Part shown: one piece after another, positions 1 through 6,672 of the stretch
Layout of the letters: the number at the start of each line of letters is the position of its first letter
Numbering within the stretch: position 1 is the stretch's first letter
Assembly: GCF_039521745.1 (NCBI RefSeq)
Contig: NZ_BAAACT010000196.1
Length of the DNA stretch: 64,000 nucleotides
Origin: Faecalicatena contorta
GTDB taxonomy: Bacteria; Bacillota; Clostridia; Lachnospirales; Lachnospiraceae
Reading direction: 5' to 3' (one strand)
The notes under the pieces: generated by a model
What the model saw: the letters and a program-made list of their open reading frames with translations, nothing else
Told to the model about the DNA's origin: nothing
The model's database searches: none
Made by a program: the position numbers and the translations under genes

Positions 1-2
1 AC

Positions 3-224
3 CAGAATGGCGGCCAGAATGGAAATAATGGAAACCAAAACGGCGGCCAGAATGGAAATAACGGAAACCAAAATGGAAACGGTTCCCAGAATAACGGGTC
101 AGCAAAGCCGGGAATTAAGACCGGAGACGCTGTTAGGTTGTTTGTGCCAATTATGGGCCTTGTACTCAGCTTTGGTGCGATAGCCGCAGCAGTAGTTATT
201 TTCTTAAAGAAGAGACGCAGATAG
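3..224 (+). CDS. C-terminus of an Asn/Gly-rich surface protein (partial)
   Basis: This is the 3' end of a gene entering from the left; the open frame runs to TAG at 222. The visible tail begins with Gln/Asn/Gly repeats built from an 11-residue unit (GGQNGNNGNQN, two copies). It is followed by PGIKTGD, one hydrophobic helix (about LFVPIMGLVLSFGAIAAAVV) and a terminal KKRRR. This is the layout of a membrane-anchored or sortase-like surface protein of Firmicutes. The anchor motif is not a canonical LPXTG, so covalent wall attachment is uncertain. The main domain lies outside the window, so function cannot be named. A strong terminator follows. Confidence 0.7.
   Translation, partial: QNGGQNGNNGNQNGGQNGNNGNQNGNGSQNNGSAKPGIKTGDAVRLFVPIMGLVLSFGAIAAAVVIFLKKRRR
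9..74 (+). repeat. 33-nt tandem repeat, two copies
   Basis: Two adjacent 33-nt units starting GGCGGCCAGAATGG (9 and 42) differ by only two third-position bases. They encode the Asn/Gly-rich repeats of the surface protein and probably continue to the left of the window. Confidence 0.75.
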
Positions 225-288
225 TGAGGATCTGAGCGGGTTCCAAATAACTGTATAATACAAAAGAAATACTGAATAACCTCATAAG

Positions 289-323
289 GGACAGTTCCGA
301 ACGATTTCGGGACTGTCCTTTTT
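289..323 (+). terminator. Rho-independent terminator after the surface protein
   Basis: GGACAGT pairs with ACTGTCC, extended by CCGA/TCGG inside, and is followed by a T run (319-323). Confidence 0.85.
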
Positions 324-403
324 CGGAAGCTTGTGTTAGAATGATAACCAAAGCGGCTGCTTATAATAGTCCCTATAATCATAAATGATACGGATCTTTT
401 ATG

Positions 404-439
404 GTCTTTTAAGTCACTGCCGGGAACACTCCAAAAGAC
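404..439 (+). promoter_or_regulatory. Possible structured leader of ktrB
   Basis: GTCTTTT (404-410) pairs with AAAAGAC (433-439) around a GC-containing loop, followed by a small ACCGG/CCGG hairpin shortly before the ktrB start. Ktr genes are often controlled by c-di-AMP riboswitches, but I do not see that consensus here, so this is only a possible RNA structure. Confidence 0.25.
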
Positions 440-478
440 ATACCGGTTTATCCGGAATACAATTCAAGGTGTTAGGAA

Positions 479-1858
479 ATGAAGAATAAAAGTTTAAGAA
501 AAATGAGCCTGAATACCATGCAGAAAATTGCAGTGGGGTTTCTGGGCGTTATTTTGCTGGGAGCCGTGCTTTTATGGCTTCCTGTCAGCAATCAGGAACC
601 GATTGCTTTTGCAGATGCATTGTTTACCGCTGTTTCGGCTGTCTGTGTGACCGGGCTTGTTACAATTACGCCTGCGGTACAGTTTACCGTGATCGGAAAG
701 GGAATTCTGCTGGTGCTGATACAGATCGGCGGGCTGGGCGTGATCGCATGTATGGTTGCTTTCTTTCTGATTATAAAAAAGAAGATAACAATGAAGGAGC
801 GTGTGGTCATCCAGCAGACTTATAGTCTGGATACGCTGACCGGAATGGTGCAGTTCGTGATCCGTATTCTGCGCGGAACATTTGTGGTGGAAGGAATCGG
901 AGCGCTTCTCTATTCGATTCGGTTTATTCCCGAATACGGACTGGTGGAGGGGATATGCTATTCGGTCTTCCATGCGGTGTCGGCATTCTGCAATGCAGGG
1001 ATCGATATACTGGGAAGCAGCAGTTATATAGGATATGTAAAATCCCCGATTGTCAGTTTTACCACCATATTTCTCATTGTGATCGGCGGCCTGGGATTTC
1101 CGGTATGGCACGACATTTACACAAATACGAAGCGTGTAATTACCCAAAGACAGCCTGCAAGGCGTCTGTTCATGCGCCTGAAGCTGCAGACGAAGATCGT
1201 GCTGACTATGACGGCAGTGCTCTTAATTGCCGGCTTTCTGGGATTTTTTGTTCTTGAATATAAGAACCCGGAGACTATAGGCGGACTGAATTTCTGGCAG
1301 AAGCTGATGGCATCCGGTTTTCAGTCTGTTACGACCAGGACGGCAGGATTTGCAAGCGTGTCACAGGCCGGGCTGACATCGGGTTCCAAGCTTCTCGCAT
1401 GTATCCTGATGTTTGTAGGAGGCTCTCCGGCTGGAACTGCCGGAGGTGTGAAGACAACTACTGTGGCCATGCTGCTGCTTACCGGCGTTGGGGTGCTGAA
1501 AGGAAAGCGGGATACGGAATGCTTTGGCAGAAAAATCGAACCGTCCGTTGTACGGTCGGGGATTGCGATTATTCTGCTGACATTTTTGTTTTGGCTGTCA
1601 GGGGTGACACTGATAACGGTGCTGGAGCCGGGGATAGATTTTCTGCGGATCATGTACGAAGTGACATCAGCGATGGCGACGGTCGGTCTGACGGCGGATC
1701 TGACGCCGGAGCTGAGCCGTATAAGCCAGGCGGTGCTGATGGTTCTGATGTATGTGGGACGTATCGGTCCGATTACTCTGGCGCTCGTATTCGCAGGGCG
1801 TGCCAATTCGGCTTCCCAGCTGAGGGACCTGCCGGAAAAACGGATTATGCTCGGTTAG
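479..1858 (+). CDS. ktrB: Ktr/Trk potassium uptake channel subunit KtrB
   Basis: This 459-residue integral membrane protein is the ion-conducting subunit of a KtrAB-type potassium (often Na+-dependent) uptake system. It shows the four pore-loop repeats of the TrkH/KtrB family with their filter glycines: SAVCVTGL near residue 55, SAFCNAGID near 167, TTRTAGF near 285 and MATVGLTADL near 398, separated by hydrophobic helices. Length is typical of KtrB. It lies 41 bp upstream of the ktrA regulator gene, so the two form an operon. The ATG at 479 is preceded by an AAGGTG-like site. Assignment to KtrB rather than TrkH rests on length and the single-RCK partner. Confidence 0.93.
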   Translation: MKNKSLRKMSLNTMQKIAVGFLGVILLGAVLLWLPVSNQEPIAFADALFTAVSAVCVTGLVTITPAVQFTVIGKGILLVLIQIGGLGVIACMVAFFLIIKKKITMKERVVIQQTYSLDTLTGMVQFVIRILRGTFVVEGIGALLYSIRFIPEYGLVEGICYSVFHAVSAFCNAGIDILGSSSYIGYVKSPIVSFTTIFLIVIGGLGFPVWHDIYTNTKRVITQRQPARRLFMRLKLQTKIVLTMTAVLLIAGFLGFFVLEYKNPETIGGLNFWQKLMASGFQSVTTRTAGFASVSQAGLTSGSKLLACILMFVGGSPAGTAGGVKTTTVAMLLLTGVGVLKGKRDTECFGRKIEPSVVRSGIAIILLTFLFWLSGVTLITVLEPGIDFLRIMYEVTSAMATVGLTADLTPELSRISQAVLMVLMYVGRIGPITLALVFAGRANSASQLRDLPEKRIMLG

Positions 1859-1899
1859 AGCGTGTCTGAAAAATAAAGGATTAGTCAGGAGAAGATAAA

Positions 1900-2556
1900 A
1901 TGAAGAAGCAGTATGCAGTATTTGGCCTGGGAAGTTTTGGGCGCAGTGTGGCGCTTACACTGGAAAGCCTGGGCAGCGACGTGATTGTGGTAGATAAATC
2001 TTATGAGAAGGTGCAGGAGATATCGGATTCCGTATCCTATGCCATGCGAGCCGATGTGGCGGACCCGGATGCTCTTCTGTCACTGGGCGGACGGAATCTG
2101 GACGGAGCGGTGGTTGCGGTATCGGAGAGTCTGGAGGCCAGTATTATGGCCACTATTGCATGCAAGGAGATGGGGATACCCTATGTACTTGCCAAGGCGA
2201 GGGATGAACTTCAGGGGATGATCCTGGAAAAAATCGGTGCGGACGCCATTGTGTATCCTGAGCGTGACATGGGCAGCAGGGTAGCCAAGAGCCTGGTATC
2301 CACCGCATTCTCGGATTGGATCGAACTGTCTTCAGAATACAGCATGGCTGAAACAGTGATTCCGGAACGCTGGGTAGGAAAGAGTCTTGCAGAACTGAAG
2401 GTACGTGAGCGCTATGGAATTAATGTGGTCGGGGTTATGCAGCGTGAGGAAGTGGATGTCACCTTTGATCCTCACAAGCCTCTGCCGGCGGAATGTATCA
2501 TTATTGTAATTGGTGCAAATTCTGTGCTGGCGAAGTTTCAGGAGAAGACGTTTTAG
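1900..2556 (+). CDS. ktrA: Ktr potassium uptake regulatory subunit KtrA (TrkA family)
   Basis: This 218-residue cytosolic RCK protein gates KtrB. The N-terminal Rossmann domain begins with GLGSFGRS (GxGxxG, residues 9-16) and has the acidic VVDKS strand end that binds nucleotide. A C-terminal TrkA-C domain covers about residues 135-218 and is the usual site of c-di-AMP binding in Firmicutes KtrA. It is co-transcribed with ktrB. Its last codons and stop (ACG TTT TAG) lie inside an 11-bp direct repeat that is duplicated beyond the palindromic element downstream, suggesting that the element inserted at the very end of this gene without breaking it. Confidence 0.93.
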   Translation: MKKQYAVFGLGSFGRSVALTLESLGSDVIVVDKSYEKVQEISDSVSYAMRADVADPDALLSLGGRNLDGAVVAVSESLEASIMATIACKEMGIPYVLAKARDELQGMILEKIGADAIVYPERDMGSRVAKSLVSTAFSDWIELSSEYSMAETVIPERWVGKSLAELKVRERYGINVVGVMQREEVDVTFDPHKPLPAECIIIVIGANSVLAKFQEKTF

Positions 2557-2711
2557 TGTTACTGTTCACGGGGCTGTGCACCACGCTGCATGGCATCCGA
2601 GCCAATAAAGTGATGGAGTCGGGCATCTGGCTCCTCGCCACCGGCGGCTTTAAATGAGCCAGATGCTGTTCCTATGCGCGGCCTATGGCCGTGAATAGGA
2701 ACGTTTTAGTG
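2548..2711. mobile_element. MITE-like palindromic element with 11-bp flanking direct repeats
   Basis: An exact direct repeat ACGTTTTAGTG occurs at 2548-2558 and 2701-2711. Between them lies about 142 bp whose ends are imperfect inverted repeats (TTACTGTTCACGG at the left; the right end is CCGTGAATAGGA). Inside are two hairpins: GCATCTGGCTC/GAGCCAGATGC (2623-2666) and GTTCCTAT...ATAGGAAC with a GGCC/GGCC core (2668-2702). No protein is encoded. The arrangement is that of a non-autonomous mobile element with a target-site duplication. The second hairpin resembles one near 58.54 kb. Confidence 0.65.
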
Positions 2712-2745
2712 GTTGATATATTTTAGAAGGTAATGGTGTATCAGT

Positions 2746-3522
2746 ATGATTACAAGTACAAGCAATCAAAAAGTAAAGGAGCTGCTGCAGCTTCAGAAGA
2801 AAAGCAGAGCCAGGAATCAGGAGGGTGTATTTGTAGCAGAGGGGTCCCGTATGGTAGGCGAGACACCCGAAAAGAGCCTGGTCAGGCTGTATGTATCGGA
2901 GACCTATTATAGGAAACATGAGCAAGAACTAAAGAAATACGGCTCGCAGCCGGAAGTGCTTACGGATTCGGTGTTCGCGCATGTCTCAGACACCAAGAGC
3001 CCACAGGGGATACTGGCAGTTGTACGGCAGATGTCGTATACGATGGAGGAGATTGCAGGGCAGAAGAATCCGCACATCCTGGTACTGGATAACCTGCAGG
3101 ATCCGGGGAATCTGGGAACCATATTCCGTACAGCCGAGGCCGCGGGAGTGACGGGGATTCTGCTGAGCCGTGACTGCGTGGATATCTATAATCCGAAAAC
3201 CATCCGGTCTACGATGGGGGCTGTATATCGGATGCCCTTTTTGTACATGGATGATATGATGGAGGGGATTGCTTATTTGAAAAATAAAAATATCCGGGTC
3301 TATGCAGCACACCTGGAGGGGAAAAATTCATATGATAAGGAAGATTATTGCAGCGGAACTGCATTTCTGATTGGAAATGAGGGGAACGGCCTGCGCCCGG
3401 AGGTGGCAGAAAAAGCGGACGTCTGGGTGAGAATTCCCATGGAAGGGCAGGCGGAATCGCTCAATGCCGCCGTGGCTGCTGCGTTGCTGATGTTCGAGGT
3501 GAGCAGGCAGCGCCGGGGCTAG
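2746..3522 (+). CDS. TrmH/SpoU-family RNA 2'-O-ribose methyltransferase
   Basis: This 258-residue SPOUT methyltransferase probably uses SAM to methylate a ribose in 23S rRNA or tRNA. An N-terminal substrate-binding domain (about 1-95, with SNQKVKELLQL) is followed by the knotted catalytic domain. Its three family motifs are visible: LDNLQDPGNLGTIFRTAEA near 112, IGNEGNGLRPEV near 209 and IPMEGQAESLNAAVAAA near 228. The target nucleotide cannot be told from sequence; RlmB-like and TrmH-like annotations are both plausible. It is transcribed alone, downstream of the inserted palindromic element. Confidence 0.9.
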   Translation: MITSTSNQKVKELLQLQKKSRARNQEGVFVAEGSRMVGETPEKSLVRLYVSETYYRKHEQELKKYGSQPEVLTDSVFAHVSDTKSPQGILAVVRQMSYTMEEIAGQKNPHILVLDNLQDPGNLGTIFRTAEAAGVTGILLSRDCVDIYNPKTIRSTMGAVYRMPFLYMDDMMEGIAYLKNKNIRVYAAHLEGKNSYDKEDYCSGTAFLIGNEGNGLRPEVAEKADVWVRIPMEGQAESLNAAVAAALLMFEVSRQRRG

Positions 3523-3641
3523 TACAGCAGAGTGTGCAGAAGCGCCTTACTTTTAGAGGGATATGCTATATTTAGACAGTAAGGGAATTATAGTAATTGG
3601 TGCATTCACTTATAATTATTTCTGAGATTATGCATTGCATA

Positions 3642-3664
3642 GGCTATAATCTGCAATTATAGCC
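3642..3664. promoter_or_regulatory. Inverted repeat upstream of the SatD gene
   Basis: GGCTATAAT and ATTATAGCC form perfect 9-bp arms around a 5-nt centre, about 70 bp upstream of the SatD start in AT-rich DNA. This looks like a protein-binding operator, possibly for the SatD protein's own helix-turn-helix. Confidence 0.4.
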
Positions 3665-3734
3665 CATGTGATATATAATTGTTGATTATTCATCCGGAAG
3701 GCTATATAATGAAAAGGAATGGAGGCGCAGTATT

Positions 3735-4421
3735 ATGTTCTTTTTCTTCAATTATATGCCATATATAGCGATTATAGGTGATATTAAGGATTCAAAAAAG
3801 CTAAATGACAGAAAAAAGATTCAGGAAAAGTTACAAAGAGTTTTGAATGAAGTGAATAAGAAATATGTTGAAGACATTTCATCAAAATTCATGATAACTT
3901 TAGGCGATGAATTCCAGGGGCTTCTGTGTAACGGAGGCAATATCCTGAAGATCATTACAGAGATAGAAAGCAAGATGTACCCGGTGAAAATCCGTTATGG
4001 AATTGGTGTAGGAGAAATCATTACTGATATCAACGCTGATATGGCAATAGGTGCAGACGGTCCCGGGTATCATAAGGCGCGGGAAGCGGTAGAATATTTG
4101 AAGCAAAACGAAAAGCGGAAACAGATTGACTCTGCCGACATACGTCTTGGTATTGATGGTGATAATGAGTCATTTGCAATTATGATAAATACAATTTTTA
4201 CTTTGCTGACAGTTATTAAAGGTTCTTGGAGTAACAGACAGAGAGAGGTAATTGCAGATATGCTTGAACATCAGGACGGTCAGGTGAATGTGGCGCGGCG
4301 TATGGGGATTCAACAGTCTACGGTACAGCGTATACTTGCAAAAGGGAGGTATTACGCATATAAGGAAGCTCTGGATACTGTAGGAAAAGTGTTGGGGGAA
4401 ATAACACAGAATGATATTTAG
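3735..4421 (+). CDS. SatD family protein
   Basis: This 228-residue protein has the SatD signature near its start: YIAIIGDIKDSKKL (residues 10-23), then FMITLGDEFQGLL. The C-terminal region (about 170-215) resembles a DNA-binding helix-turn-helix (QVNVARRMGIQQSTVQRILA). In Firmicutes SatD is normally followed by a DUF3307 membrane protein; the pair has no firmly established biochemical role. GGAGG ends 9 nt before the ATG at 3735, supporting this start, although MPYIAIIG (3756) is a possible internal alternative. Here the DUF3307 partner is only a fragment. Confidence 0.85.
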   Translation: MFFFFNYMPYIAIIGDIKDSKKLNDRKKIQEKLQRVLNEVNKKYVEDISSKFMITLGDEFQGLLCNGGNILKIITEIESKMYPVKIRYGIGVGEIITDINADMAIGADGPGYHKAREAVEYLKQNEKRKQIDSADIRLGIDGDNESFAIMINTIFTLLTVIKGSWSNRQREVIADMLEHQDGQVNVARRMGIQQSTVQRILAKGRYYAYKEALDTVGKVLGEITQNDI

Positions 4422-4874
4422 AGAATTTTTCATGTTATCAGCCTGCTTATCATTGCATACTGTTTTACCGTATATGGATGCAGATTAAATTTAGTACGCT
4501 GTATTGCAGACTTTGCTGAGACAGCAGGGATATCTGGGGCCGTGTTAGCCACATGGATTACGGCAGTGCTTATGATACACAAGCCTGCCAATATTGCCAT
4601 ATCCAAAATGTTATCGGTTTACAGGCCAAAAGATAAGGATTCGGGGAGAAAAGAGAATTATAACGCAGGAAGGTTCATTGGAACTATAGAGCGTTTTATT
4701 ATGTTGGTTTTCATATCTTTAGGACAATACGCGGCGATTGGCCTGGTTTTAACCGCTAAGTCAATTGCAAGATATGATAAGATTGCGAAAGTACCGGAAT
4801 TTGCGGAGTATTACTTATTGGGAACGTTGTTAAGTACCATGGCTGTTGTTATAACCTCTTTTATCATTACGTGA
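4422..4874 (+). pseudogene. Remnant of a DUF3307 membrane protein, N-terminus missing
   Basis: Directly after the SatD stop, the same frame stays open to TGA at 4872 but has no ATG near its beginning; the only plausible start is GTG at 4542 (110 residues). The C-terminal part, with AGRFIGTIERFIMLVF, LGQYAAIGLVLTAKSIARY and EYYLLGTLLS, matches the end of DUF3307 proteins that usually follow SatD. The N-terminal half found in complete proteins is absent. I infer an internal deletion that joined the SatD stop to the middle of the partner gene. A shortened membrane protein could still be made from the GTG. Confidence 0.6.
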
Positions 4875-4925
4875 AAGCCAGTGTGGAAGGCAATGTTTTT
4901 CGCCCCTAATAAATAAGCAGTATAG

Positions 4926-4970
4926 AATCCAGACAGAGATCTTTAATATAGGATTTCTGTCTGGATTTCT
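4926..4970 (+). terminator. Hairpin terminator after satD/DUF3307
   Basis: AATCCAGACAGA pairs perfectly with TCTGTCTGGATT (12 bp) and is followed by TTCTTA. The loop is 18 nt. Confidence 0.7.
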
Positions 4971-5041
4971 TACGTGAAAAGGACGCAGAGACGCCAAAAT
5001 ATAATTATTTTAGAATTAAAGCGGTGAGTTGGAAAAAACTA

Positions 5042-5072
5042 TTGACTCTTACGCTGCGTGATAGTGTACTAT
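5042..5072 (+). promoter_or_regulatory. MerR-type promoter with 19-bp spacer and operator dyad
   Basis: A -35 TTGACT (5042-5047) and -10 TACTAT (5067-5072) are 19 bp apart. The spacer carries a dyad centred on ACGC-T-GCGT with outer matches ACT...AGT. Over-long spacers with an internal dyad are the hallmark of promoters untwisted by MerR-family activators. It lies upstream of the MerR-family gene at 5222, indicating autoregulation. Confidence 0.75.
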
Positions 5073-5221
5073 GAAGTAAAAGAAATATAGCGGACAGTCA
5101 CAGCCGGCAGACGAACACACTATATATTCTTATAAACACCATGTACTGATGTTTCTGCAGTTTAACTAGAATTGCTGAATAACAATGTAACAGTACAGCG
5201 GTAAGAGAGGAGTTGATTACG

Positions 5222-6091
5222 ATGAGAACTGTAAAAGAGGTTGCCAGCCTGTCTGGCATCAGTGTAAGGACACTGCAGTATTATGACGAAATAGGCGTAT
5301 TCAAACCAACGAAAGTAACCGATGCAGGATATCGTTTATATGACGATGAAGCGTTGAAAACCCTGCAGCAAATTTTGTTTTTTAAGGAACTGGACTTTCC
5401 ATTGAAGGATATAAAAGCCATTATGGAAGATCCTCATTATGATAAACTAAAGGCATTTAAAAAGCAGAAAGAACTGTTAAAAGTGAAACGTGACAGGCTT
5501 ACGAAGCTTTTAAGCCTGCTTGAAAAGCTGGAAAAAGGAGAAGCATGTATGAGTTTTGAAGAATTTGATTTAAGTGAATATATACAAATGCTGGAAGATT
5601 TTAAACAGGAAAACACAGAAGAAGTAGTCAGGCATTGGGGAAGCATAGAAGATTTTGATCAATTTATAAGTAAAATGAAAGAGGACGAAGTCCAGATCGC
5701 GGAAATGGCAATTAAACAGTATGGGAGCGTTGCAAAATATACAGAAGCCATGAAGCATAGCATGGAGCACTTTTCTGAGAATATAGAAAAGATGGAGCAG
5801 ATAAAAAAGAGTGGATATATAGAAAAAAACGAGGCCCTGAATGCAAAACTGTATGAGGATATAACAAGAGACCCAAAGTCGGAAGAAGTGCAGAGTATAT
5901 TAGATGAGATTATAAAGCTGGGACAGGAGACAAGGCCTGATGTGGACCAGGGGGAACATTATTGGGAGATGATGATTGACTGGTACCTCCATAAAGAGTC
6001 CTTGATAGCGGCTATGGATAAACGGTATGGGGCCGGGGCATCCAGATATATGGGGGAGGCGCTGCAATACTATTTTAGAGACGAAATCTAA
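5222..6091 (+). CDS. MerR family regulator of TipAL type (drug-sensing TipAS domain)
   Basis: This 289-residue activator has an N-terminal winged helix-turn-helix (VKEVASLSGISVRTLQYYDE, then DAGYRLYDDEAL) and a coiled-coil dimerisation helix (about 80-112). The C-terminal domain (about 130-289) resembles TipAS, including DQFISKMKEDEVQIAE and the closing YGAGASRYMGEALQYYF. TipAL-like proteins bind amphipathic or thiopeptide-like antibiotics and activate their own or neighbouring promoters. I choose ATG at 5222 because the AGAGAGGAG site lies 9 nt upstream; a TTG at 5213 would abut the site. The 19-bp-spacer promoter upstream supports autoactivation. Confidence 0.9.
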   Translation: MRTVKEVASLSGISVRTLQYYDEIGVFKPTKVTDAGYRLYDDEALKTLQQILFFKELDFPLKDIKAIMEDPHYDKLKAFKKQKELLKVKRDRLTKLLSLLEKLEKGEACMSFEEFDLSEYIQMLEDFKQENTEEVVRHWGSIEDFDQFISKMKEDEVQIAEMAIKQYGSVAKYTEAMKHSMEHFSENIEKMEQIKKSGYIEKNEALNAKLYEDITRDPKSEEVQSILDEIIKLGQETRPDVDQGEHYWEMMIDWYLHKESLIAAMDKRYGAGASRYMGEALQYYFRDEI

Positions 6092-6257
6092 GAAAATTAT
6101 ATAGTGGACGCGAAAAAAGGATAGCCTTTACGTTTATAAGCATATGATAAAAAAATAAGCAGAATCTATCTGTAATACCAATAGCCAATTACTGGAGGTT
6201 GTATGTATCACCAATCGGATCAATACGCTGCCCCCGTTTCGGTACCCCACCAAGTAG

Positions 6258-6290
6258 ACGGGATTTTTACTGCCGATTGGATGCACCAGC
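6258..6290. repeat. Conserved head block of a palindromic repeat (copy 1)
   Basis: The block GACGGGA...GCCGATTGGATGCACC abuts the giant palindrome. Related blocks occur at about 50164-50203 and 58431-58471, sharing CGGG.AA and CCGAT(T/A)GGATG..CC. Confidence 0.5.
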
Positions 6291-6580
6291 TAAAAAACCG
6301 GGAAGCCTGTACCAGGGCGGGGGGATCTATGCCATTTTAAAAGTCCTAGAGTTTACGTTAGAGGCCCTTAAGGAAAAAACATAGAAAATGGCGGGCAGGA
6401 TTTGACGTCTCACGTCAAATCCTGAAGCGGCCTAAGGCCCGAAATTATCAAATTTCGGGCTGCATGCCGCTGGACCGCCATTTTCTATGTTTTTTCCATT
6501 AGGGCCTCTTACGTAAACGGAGCGGATTTTTAAAATGGCATAGATCCCCCGCCCTGGTACAGGCTTCTCGGTTTTTCAGC
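6289..6580. repeat. Giant imperfect palindrome with nested hairpins
   Basis: Two ~106-bp arms (6289-6394 and 6475-6580) are inverted copies with roughly 90% identity by eye. The 80-bp centre carries two perfect hairpins, a 12-bp stem with loop CTC (6397-6423) and GCCCGAAATT/AATTTCGGGC (6437-6460), the second enclosed by AGCGGC/GCCGCT. As RNA or single strand it would fold into one long stem ending in a branched head. A 61-codon open frame (6199-6384) runs across the left arm but resembles no family I recognise, and I do not call it a gene. This accounts for most of the 6.09-6.67 kb gap. Confidence 0.85.
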
Positions 6581-6604
6581 GTCCCCCCAAACAAACATTT
6601 CCGC

Positions 6605-6651
6605 CAACTTTTTATAGAAAGTTGCATTTTTGGCCCGGGATATAGTATACT
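6605..6651 (+). promoter_or_regulatory. Small hairpin and promoter for the patatin gene
   Basis: A CAACTTT/GAAAGTTG hairpin (6605-6624) is followed by T-rich DNA. A promoter then reads TTGCAT (6622-6627), 18-bp spacer, TATACT (6646-6651), about 20 bp before the patatin start. Confidence 0.45.
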
Positions 6652-6672
6652 AACATAAATCGAGGTGAGCAT

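Noticed and set aside
361..470. c-di-AMP (ydaO) riboswitch upstream of ktrB
   Set aside because: Expected from regulation of Ktr systems elsewhere, but the conserved riboswitch blocks are not visible.
572..1147. Long minus-strand frame opposite ktrB
   Set aside because: Shadow of a membrane protein gene; no domain or ribosome binding site.
6199..6384. 61-codon open frame before the giant palindrome
   Set aside because: It runs through the left arm of the palindrome and has no domain I recognise; the repeat explains the sequence better. The GGAGG before its ATG leaves slight doubt.
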